64,000 nt of DNA, taken from the NCBI GenBank assembly GCA_963793415.1, contig CAWCAC010000002.1, positions 2,852,001 to 2,916,000 on the forward strand, written 5' to 3'. Source of the DNA: CAXMST01 sp963793415. Its GTDB lineage: Bacteria > Actinomycetota > Thermoleophilia > Solirubrobacterales > 70-9. Below the pieces are notes generated by a model. That model was not told the origin of the DNA. It saw only the letters and a program-made list of their open reading frames with translations, and made no database searches. Shown one piece after another: positions 43,384-51,531 of the stretch. Made by a program: the position numbers and the translations under genes. Numbering within the stretch: position 1 is the stretch's first letter; each line of letters starts with the position of its first letter.

Positions 43384-44106
43384 TCAGCCTCCCAGGAGCT
43401 TCCCGATCCCTCCACCGCTGCCGCTGGAGCCACTCGTCCCGGTCGGCGCGACCTGGCCCTCCGAAGGCTGGATCAGGACCCAGCCCTGGCCGGCAAACGA
43501 CAGCTGCACGGTCTCGCCGGACCCGCGCCCGATCAGCGTCTTCATGTTGACGTCGGCCTTGACCGAGGAGGTCAGCCCGCTCGACCAGGTGATCGCCGCC
43601 TGCGGGTCCGCGAAGGTCGACTCGCCGTCGACCTCGATCAGCAGCGGGGGGCCGTCGGAGATGATCGCGACGTAGCCGGTGCCCTGCAGGTGCATGTTGT
43701 AGAGGCCGCCGCCGAGCATCCCGGAGACGCCCTCTACCCGCTTTATGTCCCAGTCGATCCCATCCTCGAAGGCGAGCACGTTGGCACCGTTGGCCGTGAT
43801 CGACTCGTTCTCGAGGCGCAGCAGCTGGATGTCCTGGGCGAGGTCCGCGAGAAAGACCTCGCCGGAGCCCGAGACCTTCATCAGGTCGACGCCCTCGCCG
43901 GTCATCGCCTTCTTCATGAACTTCATCGCGCCGCCGGAGCCGGCGTGCTCGAACTTGACGTCACCCTGGTGGGCAACCATCGAGCCCAGCTTCGCCTGGA
44001 TCGTCGCGCTCGACAGCTCGACTTTGAGCATCTTCGAGTTCTGGAGCGAGAACGACTCGGTCGTCTCCGTCTCCCTCAGCTTGGAAAGGGTCTGCTCTAC
44101 CGACAT
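43384..44106 (-). CDS. AIM24 family protein
   Basis: A 240-residue AIM24-family beta-sandwich protein: ESFSLQNSKMLKVEL, the MKFMKKAMTGEGVDLMKVSGSGEVFLAD core, GMLGGGLYNMHLQGTGYVAI and DVNMKTLIGRGSGETVQLSF. A Ser/Gly-rich tail ends in GKLLGG. Length is typical. Bacterial members are of unknown function; the yeast member acts in mitochondrial inner-membrane organisation. The start is ATG 44106 with an ideal Shine-Dalgarno (AGGAGG) about 9 nt upstream, suggesting strong translation. Repeat copy B follows 13 nt after the stop. Confidence 0.88.
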   Translation of the reverse strand: MSVEQTLSKLRETETTESFSLQNSKMLKVELSSATIQAKLGSMVAHQGDVKFEHAGSGGAMKFMKKAMTGEGVDLMKVSGSGEVFLADLAQDIQLLRLENESITANGANVLAFEDGIDWDIKRVEGVSGMLGGGLYNMHLQGTGYVAIISDGPPLLIEVDGESTFADPQAAITWSSGLTSSVKADVNMKTLIGRGSGETVQLSFAGQGWVLIQPSEGQVAPTGTSGSSGSGGGIGKLLGG

Positions 44107-44190
44107 CTGCTGATCCTCCTGCGTTGTGAACGGTGCCCCGCCCCGGGGCGGGGGACACTAACCAACGGCCCGTCCGGCAGTAGGTGGGCG

Positions 44191-44559
44191 CTAGGCGCCG
44201 ATGGGCTCGGTGGCGCCGGTCTCCTCGACGACCGATGCCTTGCCGGCGTCATCGAGGCAGAGCCAGCGGCGTCCGTACTCGCGCATGTCCTCGATCAGCG
44301 GCGCCAGATCGCGGCCCTTGTCGGTGAGCGCGTACTCGACCCGGGGCGGAACCTCGGGATAGGTATGACGCTCGACCACGCCCTGCTCCTCGAGTGAGCG
44401 CAGGCGCAACGACAGCGTTCGGGGGCTGATCCCTTCGAGCGAGCGCTCGAGCTCGCAGAAGCGGCGGCTGCCGTCGGCGAGGTCGCGGATCACCAGCAGG
44501 GTCCACTTGCCCGAGATGATCTCGGCACAGGCGCAGACTGGACAGTTCGGATCGTTCAT
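44191..44559 (-). CDS. HxlR family winged-helix regulator
   Basis: A 122-residue MarR-like winged-helix regulator of the HxlR group. The N-terminus PNCPVCACAEIISGKWTLLVIRDL has Cys residues typical of redox- or aldehyde-sensing HxlR proteins. The recognition helix follows in RRFCELERSLEGISPRTLSLRLRSLEEQGVVERH, with the wing TYPEVPPRVEYALTDKG. It is followed on the same strand by the AIM24 gene 84 nt away, a possible target. A palindrome overlaps its predicted -35 region, suggesting autoregulation. Confidence 0.9.
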   Translation of the reverse strand: MNDPNCPVCACAEIISGKWTLLVIRDLADGSRRFCELERSLEGISPRTLSLRLRSLEEQGVVERHTYPEVPPRVEYALTDKGRDLAPLIEDMREYGRRWLCLDDAGKASVVEETGATEPIGA

Positions 44560-44624
44560 ATCGGTGTCGGGTCCACCTCGGTGCGACCCCTCGTCGGGGC
44601 CCGCGTGGACGTGCAGCTACAGAA

Positions 44625-44653
44625 AAGATAGCGCAACGCTTCAGGAACTGAAG
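44625..44653 (-). promoter_or_regulatory. Promoter and operator of the HxlR gene
   Basis: On the minus strand CTTCAG (44653-44648) and TATCTT (44630-44625) are 17 nt apart. The -35 region is half of a perfect palindrome CTTCAG-TTC-CTGAAG (44639-44653), a likely HxlR operator. Confidence 0.45.
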
Positions 44654-44674
44654 TAATAGACCGTTGCTGCAGTT

Positions 44675-45802
44675 TCAGGCGCTGCCGGGCGCGGTGGCCA
44701 GCTGACTCAGGTCGCTGGCGCTGCGGCCCGCGGAGGTGAGCATCAGCTTGAAGTCGTGTGGGCTGGACGCGTACTCCATTGCCGTCTCCTCCGCGACCCG
44801 CCCGCTGCTCACAAGGCCCAGCAGCGACTGGTCGAAGGTCTGCATCCCGTAGTACTCGCCCTCGGCGATCACCTGGCTGATCTTGCCGGTCTCCTCCGGG
44901 TTGAGGATCAGGTCCTGCACCCGTCCGGTGACGACGAGGATCTCGCTCGCCGCGACCCGGCCGCTGCCGTCGGCGGTCGGCACCAGGCGCTGGGAGACGG
45001 CGCCCTTGAGCGTCGCCGCCAGCATCACCCGGGCCTGCTGCTGCAGGTGCGGCGGGAAGAAGTCGATGATCCGGTTGATCGTCTCGGTCGCGTCCAGGGT
45101 ATGCAGGGTGGAGAGCACGAGGTGACCGGTCTCGGCGGCACTCAGCGCCGTCCGCACCGTCTCCTCGTCCCGCATCTCGCCGACGAGGATCACGTCGGGA
45201 TCCTGGCGGAGCACCCGTTTCATCGCCCGGGCGAAGCTCTTCGTGTCGGCGCCGACCTCACGCTGGTTGATGATCGACCTCTTGTCGCGGTGCAGGTACT
45301 CGATCGGGTCCTCGAGCGTGATCACGTGATGGGCGTAGTTCGAGTTGATGTGGTCGATCATCGCCGCGAGCGTCGTCGACTTTCCCGAGCCGGTGGTCCC
45401 GGTCAGGAGGATGATCCCGCGCTGCTCGTCGGCGAGGTCGCGGATCACCGGCGGCAGCCCGAGGTCCTCGATCGTACGGACGCTGAAGGGGATCGCCCGG
45501 CAGACGACCGAGACCGCCCCGCGCTGCCGGAACGCGTTGACCCGGAACCGCGACACGCCCGCCAGCTCGTAGGAGAAATCCGCCTCGCCGTCGTCCGCAA
45601 ACTCCTCGCGAACCCGCCCGGCCTCCCCCGCCAGCCTCGCGAAAGCAGCCTCCGTGTCCTCCGCCCGCAGCTTCCCGCACCCCTCGATCGGCTCGAGCGC
45701 CCCATGGATCCGAGTCATCGGAGGAGCCTCCGCCTTCAAATGAAGATCAGACCCCTCCCGCTCCACCACATACCGCAAACAAGCATCGACATCAAAAGCC
45801 AT
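44675..45802 (-). CDS. pilT: Type IV pilus retraction ATPase PilT-like protein
   Basis: A 375-residue hexameric secretion ATPase. The N-terminal PAS-like domain begins MAFDVDACLRYVVEREGSDLHL. Walker A is GTTGSGKSTT, the Asp box follows in HHVITLEDPIEYLH, Walker B lies in PDVILVGEMRDEET and the His box in GHLVLSTLHTLDA; the C-terminal arm is PilT-like. It powers pilus disassembly. No other pilus genes are in the window, so partners lie elsewhere. AGGTGG 5 nt before the ATG is the ribosome-binding site. A 223-nt structured leader separates it from the sigma factor gene. Confidence 0.92.
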   Translation of the reverse strand: MAFDVDACLRYVVEREGSDLHLKAEAPPMTRIHGALEPIEGCGKLRAEDTEAAFARLAGEAGRVREEFADDGEADFSYELAGVSRFRVNAFRQRGAVSVVCRAIPFSVRTIEDLGLPPVIRDLADEQRGIILLTGTTGSGKSTTLAAMIDHINSNYAHHVITLEDPIEYLHRDKRSIINQREVGADTKSFARAMKRVLRQDPDVILVGEMRDEETVRTALSAAETGHLVLSTLHTLDATETINRIIDFFPPHLQQQARVMLAATLKGAVSQRLVPTADGSGRVAASEILVVTGRVQDLILNPEETGKISQVIAEGEYYGMQTFDQSLLGLVSSGRVAEETAMEYASSPHDFKLMLTSAGRSASDLSQLATAPGSA

Positions 45803-46025
45803 CGACCCACCTATCGACCCGCCCCACTCCCCCCTTAACGCAGCTGGACGCCCCCAAAGGGACGCCCAACCGACTCAAAACAGTCCACCAACCACGAGGG
45901 CGGCGCCGGGCAGGCACCCGGCGACACTCAGGTAGCCGGCCCCAAACCCTCGGCGGAAACCAACTCACGCCGACGCCGGCGGACGGAGCCGGGTGCCTCC
46001 CCGGCGGCGCCCCAGGGTTCAGCGA
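45803..46025 (-). ncRNA. Structured intergenic region between sigma factor gene and pilT
   Basis: Two complementary arms, 45902-45922 and 45988-46011, pair through an 11-bp core (AGGCACCCGGC with GCCGGGTGCCT) and a GGCGCC/GGCGCC end. The 65-nt interior has its own stem (TCGGCG/CGCCGA). The structure begins 14 nt after the sigma factor stop and ends about 100 nt before pilT. It may be a large terminator or a cis-acting 5' leader of pilT. I could not match it to a riboswitch consensus. Confidence 0.4.
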
Positions 46026-47120
46026 CTAAGCAACCTCGCGAAGCTTCTGCGCCTCAGCCAGCGTCTGCAACTTCTTCAGCGACTGATTCTCGATCTGCCG
46101 AATCCGCTCACGAGTCACGTTGAACGTACGACCGACCTCGTCCAGCGTCCGCGGATGCTCGCCGCCGAGGCCGTAGCGAAGCTCGAGCACACGCCGCTCC
46201 CGGTAGGAGAGGTTCTCGAGCGCCTCGCGCAGGGCCTCCTTGGTCAGCAGGTCCGCGGCGCGGTCGAACGGGGACTCGGCCTTCTCGTCGGCGATGAACT
46301 GGCCGAACTCGGACTCCTCCTCGTCGCCGACCGGCTTCTCGAGCGAGACCGGCGCCTGGGCGGAGCGCTTGATCGAGTCGACCTCGTCCGGCTCGATGCC
46401 GGTGACTTCGGCGATCTCCTCGGGCGTCGGCTCGCGACCGAGCTCGGTCACGAGCTTGCGCTCGGCACGGCCGATCTTGTTGAGCTTCTCGACGACGTGG
46501 ACCGGGATCCGGATCGTCCGGGCCTTGTCGGCGAGCGCACGGGCGATCGCCTGGCGGATCCACCAGGTCGCGTACGTGGAGAACTTGAATCCCTTGCGGT
46601 AATCGAACTTCTCCGCGGCGCGGACGAGGCCGAGCGTCCCTTCCTGGATCAGGTCGAGGAACGGCAGTCCCTGGTTGCGGTAGTTCTTGGCGATCGAGAC
46701 GACGAGCCGCAGGTTGGACTCGACCATCTTCTCCTTGGCAGCGAGGTCACCGCGCTCGATCCGCTTCGCGAGCTCGACCTCCTCGGCTGCGGTCAGCAGC
46801 CGGACCTTGCCGATGTCCTTGAGGAACAGCTGCAGGGAGTCGGTCGTCATGTCCGGCTTCAGGTCGATCGTCTGGCGCCGGCGCTTGCCGCGCTTGCCGT
46901 CGTCCCGCTCCGGCGCAGACGTCTGCGCGGGGTCGACATCCTCGACGAGCTCGATCCCCGAGCGCTCGAGATGCCCGTACAGCTCCTCGATGTCTCCTTC
47001 GTCGACGTCAACCTCGGCGACCGCAGTTGCGATCTCGCCGAAGGTGAGCACGCCGACCTGCTGACCCTTGGCCAGCAGGTTCTTTACCTCTTCGAGTTCC
47101 TGAAGCTCAGCTACAAGCAT
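46026..47120 (-). CDS. rpoD: Principal RNA polymerase sigma factor (sigma-70 group 1)
   Basis: A 364-residue sigma-70. Region 1.1-like N-terminus with FGEIATAVAEVDVDEGDIEELYGHLE; region 1.2 DSLQLFLKDIGKVRLLTAAEEVELAKRIERGD; region 2 NLRLVVSIAKNYRNQGLPFLDLIQEG and the -10 recognition FSTYATWWIRQAI; region 3; region 4.2 RTLDEVGRTFNVTRERIRQIENQSLKKL. All primary-sigma hallmarks are intact. The start is ATG 47120 with GGAG 13 nt upstream. A near-consensus promoter lies 200 nt upstream, giving a long leader. Confidence 0.95.
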   Translation of the reverse strand: MLVAELQELEEVKNLLAKGQQVGVLTFGEIATAVAEVDVDEGDIEELYGHLERSGIELVEDVDPAQTSAPERDDGKRGKRRRQTIDLKPDMTTDSLQLFLKDIGKVRLLTAAEEVELAKRIERGDLAAKEKMVESNLRLVVSIAKNYRNQGLPFLDLIQEGTLGLVRAAEKFDYRKGFKFSTYATWWIRQAIARALADKARTIRIPVHVVEKLNKIGRAERKLVTELGREPTPEEIAEVTGIEPDEVDSIKRSAQAPVSLEKPVGDEEESEFGQFIADEKAESPFDRAADLLTKEALREALENLSYRERRVLELRYGLGGEHPRTLDEVGRTFNVTRERIRQIENQSLKKLQTLAEAQKLREVA

Positions 47121-47557
47121 TCGCGTCTTCGCGCTCCATTTCTGGTGATCGGTTGTCCTCGCCGAGGAGGCCTGGCCTCGGCTCTAAGGGGATCGGCACT
47201 TCGATTATCGGGCGGCGCACCAAAGAAGTTGAGTCTTGGCGCAGAAAAGAGCGGGTTCGGGCCCGCCCTGTCGGTATCGCCGTATTCGCCTGCCTTCAAA
47301 CGTGCCGGTGTGGGCATGATAGTCACTATATTTTCTGAAGTCAAGAATTCCCGGCGGCCTCGGGAGCGAGTTTTCACGGGTGCCGGGGCCCGATTGCTCG
47401 CCCGTCGCCCGCTCCGCTCAGCTTCGCGGGCGCCAGTGCTCTACAAACACGCCCCGGCGCCGGGAGTTACGGCGGTTTACCGCAGTCTTCGAAGCTTCTT
47501 CGGTGCGATCCTTGGGATGTGAACGCGTTTGTCCGCGAGAGACGCTGAAATAGAGCT
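47121..47557. other. Intergenic region upstream of the sigma factor gene
   Basis: It holds the promoter at 47316-47344 and a long rpoD leader. A minus-strand frame (ATG 47318, 69 codons) ends in a TAG that overlaps the rpoD start (ATGCTTGTAG). It has no family similarity, but the overlap is typical of translational coupling. The part from 47350 to 47557 shows no gene; it precedes the 47558 start on the plus strand. Confidence 0.45.
47316..47344 (-). promoter_or_regulatory. Near-consensus sigma-70 promoter of the sigma factor gene
   Basis: On the minus strand TTGACT (47344-47339), a 17-nt spacer and TATCAT (47321-47316). The surrounding 40 nt are AT-rich in an otherwise ~70 % G+C region. Transcription would start about 47309, leaving a leader of roughly 190 nt. 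Confidence 0.75.
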
Positions 47558-47869
47558 ATGAGCGGCCCGCACCCGGCTTCTTCCGCCGACGAAGAGCACG
47601 GCCCGGGAATCCTCGGGAACCTGCCGCGGACCCGACCCTCCGTGCGCAGCCCGAGGCGCGCCGAGGCGCCAGCGGACGCGCCCGGGGAACCGGAGACGGA
47701 GGCCGCCCCCGAGCCGCCACCGGAGCGGGTCGGCGGACGCTCGCGCGAGCAGGAGCTCGAGGACCTGGCCAAGGCCGGGCTCTCACTGGCGAGCGGAGCC
47801 GCAACGCTCGGGCTCCGGGTGGCGGGACGCGCGGCGGCGACGCTGCGCGACGCGGTCGAACGTCGGTGA
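47558..47869 (+). CDS. Small protein with C-terminal amphipathic helix
   Basis: A 103-residue protein. The first 65 residues are Pro/Glu/Arg-rich and disordered. The C-terminus (LEDLAKAGLSLASGAATLGLRVAGRAAATLRDAVERR) is an amphipathic helix that could lie on the membrane. It overlaps the following yihY gene by 4 nt (GTGA), so it is co-translated with it and may be its partner. No family recognised. Confidence 0.6.
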   Translation: MSGPHPASSADEEHGPGILGNLPRTRPSVRSPRRAEAPADAPGEPETEAAPEPPPERVGGRSREQELEDLAKAGLSLASGAATLGLRVAGRAAATLRDAVERR

Positions 47870-48849
47870 CCGGCCGCCTGCGACGCTCGCTCGTCGCGTT
47901 CTGGCGTCGGGCCTACCAGGAGAACATCACCGGCATGGCGGCGATGGTCGCCTACAACCTGCTGCTCTCGCTGTTCCCGTTTGCCCTGCTGGTGCTGTTC
48001 GTCTCCGGCAAGATCCTGCAGAGCGCCGACGTCGAGGCCTCGGTCCTCAACGACCTCCAGCAGCTGTTCCCGGAGACCGAGCAGGACACGCTCGCCGACG
48101 CGCTCAACCGCGTCAAGGACGGTTCGACCGAGATCGGAATCGTCGCCGCGGTCGCCGGCCTCTGGATCGGCGCCTCTTTCTGGGGCGCGATGGACACCGC
48201 CTTCTGCCGGATCTATCACGTCGAGTGCCGCGGCTGGCTCGAGCAGAAGCGGTTCTCGCTGATCATGCTCGCCGTCGTCGCCGTCTTCTTGACAGCCAGC
48301 GTCGTCGTGCCGCTGCTCGAGACGCTGGTCATTGCCGGGGTCGAGGATCTCCCGTTCGGCCTCTCCGACATCGACTGGCTCGCCAATCTCGTCCTGATCT
48401 CGGGCGGGCTTGCGATCAGCTTCCTGATGCTCTGTCTGATCTTCTGGGCCGTGCCCAAGGGGCACCTGCCCTGGCGCGGCGTCTGGCCGGGAGCGCTGTT
48501 TGTGGCGATCACCGGGGCGCTGGCGAGCGTCGCCTTCCCGATCTACCTCGTCAACCTCTCGACGATCGGCGAGTTCGGGCGCACGGTCAGCTTCGTGCTC
48601 GTGGCGTTGATCTGGTTCTACACGCTTGCCCTGGCGATCCTGGCCGGCGCCGTCATCAACGCCCTGCGTTACGAACTTCACGACACGGGCAAGCTACGTG
48701 GCATGACCGCAGACTTCCCCGCGACCGAGCCGGTCGCGCTGCCAACGCACCGGCCCGACGCCGACCACCCTGCGCCGCCCCCGGAGGCGGCTCCCGGCAG
48801 CGGCGCCGAGAGGCGCCCGGACCCACCGCTGCACACGCCGGAGGGCTGA
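47866..48849 (+). CDS. YihY/BrkB family membrane protein
   Basis: A 327-residue inner-membrane protein with about six TM helices between residues 25 and 265. Family motifs: NITGMAAMVAYNLLLSLFPFALL, LWIGASFWGAMDTAFCRIYHVE, FWAVPKGHLPWRGVWPGALFVA and LIWFYTLALAILAGAVINAL. A Pro-rich cytoplasmic tail follows. GTG 47866 overlaps the previous stop. Formerly annotated as RNase BN; actual function is unknown. Confidence 0.92.
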   Translation: MTGRLRRSLVAFWRRAYQENITGMAAMVAYNLLLSLFPFALLVLFVSGKILQSADVEASVLNDLQQLFPETEQDTLADALNRVKDGSTEIGIVAAVAGLWIGASFWGAMDTAFCRIYHVECRGWLEQKRFSLIMLAVVAVFLTASVVVPLLETLVIAGVEDLPFGLSDIDWLANLVLISGGLAISFLMLCLIFWAVPKGHLPWRGVWPGALFVAITGALASVAFPIYLVNLSTIGEFGRTVSFVLVALIWFYTLALAILAGAVINALRYELHDTGKLRGMTADFPATEPVALPTHRPDADHPAPPPEAAPGSGAERRPDPPLHTPEG

Positions 48850-48850
48850 C

Positions 48851-49498
48851 GTGGAGGAGCTCGACGCAGAGATCCGGGTCCTGCCCGACCCCGCCGGCGG
48901 CCCCGCCGGCGCCTTCGGCCCGGTCCGCAGCGTCCAGGCAGCCGAGCTCGACGTGCCGGCCGACTTCCTCGAGCGCAGCTGGAAGGCGGAGTACCTGGAG
49001 CGCCTCGCCCGCGCCTACTGGGCCTACATCGAGCGCTTCTCCCTCGGGCTGCTCAAGGTCCGCTACTCCAACAGCGCCCGCACGGTGATGCTTGGAGGGC
49101 GGCTGCCGCTGCTGCGGTTCCGCAAGCCCGAGTACGTGACGCCTCGCGGCCTCGGTCAGGTCACCTGGCCGATCGAGCGCGGCCTGCTCGTCTCCCCCGC
49201 CGGCCGCGGCCGCGGCTATCTGCGGATCACGATCCGCCGGCTCGAGCGCCCCGAGCTGCCGCCCGACCGCGAGGCCGTCCTCGTCACCGCGGAGGTCGCG
49301 AACTTCTACCCGGGGCTGCGCTTCAGCGGCGTCTTCACGCGGATCGGCGCCTGGATCTACAACCAGACGCAGCTCCGGATCCACGTTCTGGTCACGCACG
49401 GCTTCCTGCGCTCGCTGACCAGTCTCGAGCTGCCCGAGTCGCGGGTCGGTTCGCTGCGTGAGGAGCAAGAGCAGGCCGCAACCTCCCGGCTCCCCTGA
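48851..49498 (+). CDS. Conserved-looking protein of unknown function
   Basis: A 215-residue protein beginning GTG 48851 two nt after the yihY stop. After an acidic N-terminus comes WKAEYLERLARAYWAYIERFSLGLLKVRYSNSARTVML, a hydrophobic region RLPLLRFRKPEY, then a beta-rich part (VTWPIERGLLVSPAGRGRGYLRITIRRL; VTAEVANFYPGLRFSGVFTRIGAWIYNQTQLRIHVLVTHGFL). The pattern suggests a membrane-associated lipid- or ligand-binding protein. The neighbouring NAD(P)-binding gene is convergent. Not recognised. Confidence 0.65.
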   Translation: MEELDAEIRVLPDPAGGPAGAFGPVRSVQAAELDVPADFLERSWKAEYLERLARAYWAYIERFSLGLLKVRYSNSARTVMLGGRLPLLRFRKPEYVTPRGLGQVTWPIERGLLVSPAGRGRGYLRITIRRLERPELPPDREAVLVTAEVANFYPGLRFSGVFTRIGAWIYNQTQLRIHVLVTHGFLRSLTSLELPESRVGSLREEQEQAATSRLP

Positions 49499-49507
49499 GC
49501 CACGCGC

Positions 49508-50401
49508 CTAGCCGCGCATCTCCTCGATCGCCGCCTGCATCGCGGTCTCGACCGGCGTGCGCTCGATCTCGAACAGCTTCATGCCCGAGTCGTCCTCGAC
49601 GACGGTGTCCGTTGCCAGCCCCTCGACCAGCGGCTTGGCGACGCCGGCGTCGACCGGGGTCACAAGCCCGATCCAGTGCGAGCTCAGCGTCGGTGTCAGG
49701 ACGGGTACCGAGATCCGGTACCGCTTGCGGACGCCGAGCGCCTTCGCCATCGCGTCCATCATCCCGGCGTAGGTCGTGATCTCGGGCCCGCCGATCTCGA
49801 TCGTGCGGCCCTCGGCGCCCGCGGTCCGCGGCGCCGCCCTCAGGTAGGCGAGCACGTCGGCGATCGCGATCGGCTGGGTCCGGTTCGCCGTCCAGCTCGG
49901 GGTGAGCATGAACGGAAGCCGCTTGACGAGGTAGTAGACGGTCCGGAACGACTCGCTGCCGGCGCCGAGCACGGCGGCGGCACGGAAGTACGTGACGGGG
50001 ATGCCGGACTCCTGCAGCGCGATCGCGGTGTTGTGGCGCGACCGCAGGTGCTTGGAGGACTCGTTGCCGAGGCCGCCGAGGTAGACGATGCGCTGCACCC
50101 CGGCCCGCGTGGCGGCATCGGCGAAGTTCGTCGCCGCGTCGTGGTCGCGCTGCTCGAAGTCGCCGTCGCCGCCGCGGCCCATCGAGTGCACGAGGTAATA
50201 GGCCGTGTCGACGCCCGCGAGCGCCGGCGGCAGGGTCGCGGGCTCGAGCACGTCGGCCTTGACGATCTTCGCCCCGGCCCGCTCGAGATCGGTCGCACGG
50301 CTCGGATCGCGCGCGATGCAGCGGACCGCGTCGCCCTCCTCGAGCATCGAGTGGGCGAGTTTGTTGCCGATGTAACCGGTCGCGCCGGCGATCAGGATCA
50401 T
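49508..50401 (-). CDS. NAD(P)-binding (atypical SDR) family protein
   Basis: A 297-residue Rossmann protein of the NmrA/SDR-a group: MILIAGATGYIGNKLAHSML at the N-terminus, CIARDPSRATDLERAGAKIVKADVLEP, VYLGGLGNE and HNTAIALQESGIPVTYFRAAAVLGAGS. The catalytic Tyr-Lys pair of classical SDRs is not evident, as in this subgroup. ATG 50401 is chosen because the glycine-rich loop must be near the N-terminus. Likely a quinone/sugar-related oxidoreductase or redox sensor; substrate unknown. Confidence 0.87.
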   Translation of the reverse strand: MILIAGATGYIGNKLAHSMLEEGDAVRCIARDPSRATDLERAGAKIVKADVLEPATLPPALAGVDTAYYLVHSMGRGGDGDFEQRDHDAATNFADAATRAGVQRIVYLGGLGNESSKHLRSRHNTAIALQESGIPVTYFRAAAVLGAGSESFRTVYYLVKRLPFMLTPSWTANRTQPIAIADVLAYLRAAPRTAGAEGRTIEIGGPEITTYAGMMDAMAKALGVRKRYRISVPVLTPTLSSHWIGLVTPVDAGVAKPLVEGLATDTVVEDDSGMKLFEIERTPVETAMQAAIEEMRG

Positions 50402-50465
50402 GCTCTGACGGCTACCCGCCGCGGCAGCCGCTGAACCGGATCGCTCCAACGATGACGCCGAAGCA

Positions 50466-51482
50466 TCAGCCGTAGAGCCCGCCGGTCACCTCGCGCAGCT
50501 TGGCGCGGTCGTGGGTCGCGGCGACCTTGCGAACGGTGCCGGACCTCGAGCGCATGACCAGCGACTCGGTGGTCGCCTGGCCGCTGCCGAGATAACGAAC
50601 CCCCTGCAGAAGATCTCCATCGGTGACGCCCGTTGCGGCGAAGAACGCATCGTTGCCGGAGACGAGGTCATCGACGGTGAGGACGCGCTCGATCTCGTAG
50701 CCGGCGTCCTCGGCCTCCTTGCGCTCCTCGTCGGTACGAGGCCAGAGGCGGCCGAGGATCTGGCCGCCGAGGCACTTGATCGCGGCGGCCGAGAGCACGC
50801 CCTCGGGCGTGCCGCCGATCCCCCAGAGCAGGTCGACGCCCGTTCCCGGCGTGACCGCGAGCAGGGCACCGGCGACGTCGCCGTCGGAGATGAAGCGGAT
50901 GCGGCTTCCGGCCTCGCGGATCTGGCGCACGCCTTCGGTGTGGCGCTCGCGGTCGAGGATCACGGTGGTCACCTCGGTCGGGCTGACGCCGCGGCGGTCG
51001 GCGATACGCTTGACGACGTCGCCGACCGGCTCGGTCAAGCTCAGACAGTCGGCAATCTCAGGCCCGCCGACCATCTTCTCCATGTAGACGCAGGGCCCGG
51101 GGTCGAACATCGAGCCGCGCTCGGAGAGGGCGACCACGGTGAGGGCAGACGGCATCCCCTTCGCGCAGAGCGTCGTGCCCTCGAGCGGGTCGACCGCGAT
51201 GTCGACGCGCGGCGGACTGCCGTCGCCGATCTCCTCCCCGTTGAAGAGCATCGGGGCCTCGTCCTTCTCGCCCTCGCCGATCACGACGATGCCGTCCATC
51301 GGCACCGTGTCCATCAGCAGACGCATCGCGTCGACGGCGGCACCGTCCGCGGCCTCCTTGTCGCCCCGGCCGACCCAGCGGGCGGCAGCGAGCGCGGCGG
51401 CCTCGGTGACGCGGACGAGCTCGAGGGCGAGGTTGCGGTCCGGCTTGCTCGTCGAACGCGGGTCTTTTGAGATGACTCCCAT
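50466..51482 (-). CDS. glpX: Fructose-1,6-bisphosphatase class II
   Basis: A 338-residue GlpX. It hydrolyses fructose 1,6-bisphosphate in gluconeogenesis. Metal-binding motifs: the Asp/Glu cluster in VVIGEGEKDEAPML and VDIAVDPLEGTTL. Further signatures: RFISDGDVAGALLAV, DLLWGIGGTPEGVLSAAAIKCLGG and LVSGNDAFFAATGVTDGDLL. Length is normal. TAGGTT ends 6 nt before the ATG, so translation is likely leaderless. This is the only FBPase in the window. Confidence 0.95.
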   Translation of the reverse strand: MGVISKDPRSTSKPDRNLALELVRVTEAAALAAARWVGRGDKEAADGAAVDAMRLLMDTVPMDGIVVIGEGEKDEAPMLFNGEEIGDGSPPRVDIAVDPLEGTTLCAKGMPSALTVVALSERGSMFDPGPCVYMEKMVGGPEIADCLSLTEPVGDVVKRIADRRGVSPTEVTTVILDRERHTEGVRQIREAGSRIRFISDGDVAGALLAVTPGTGVDLLWGIGGTPEGVLSAAAIKCLGGQILGRLWPRTDEERKEAEDAGYEIERVLTVDDLVSGNDAFFAATGVTDGDLLQGVRYLGSGQATTESLVMRSRSGTVRKVAATHDRAKLREVTGGLYG

Positions 51483-51488
51483 GTGTGG

Positions 51489-51494
51489 AACCTA
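51489..51494 (-). promoter_or_regulatory. -10 element (TAGGTT) of glpX
   Basis: TAGGTT on the minus strand is 6 nt before the glpX ATG. Confidence 0.4.
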
Positions 51495-51531
51495 TCTGGA
51501 GGGACGCGCCGATGCGGTCCCGGAGGGACCT

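Noticed and set aside
45803..46025. Known c-di-GMP, c-di-AMP or cobalamin riboswitch
   Set aside because: I could not place the conserved loop sequences of these classes; only generic pairing is visible.
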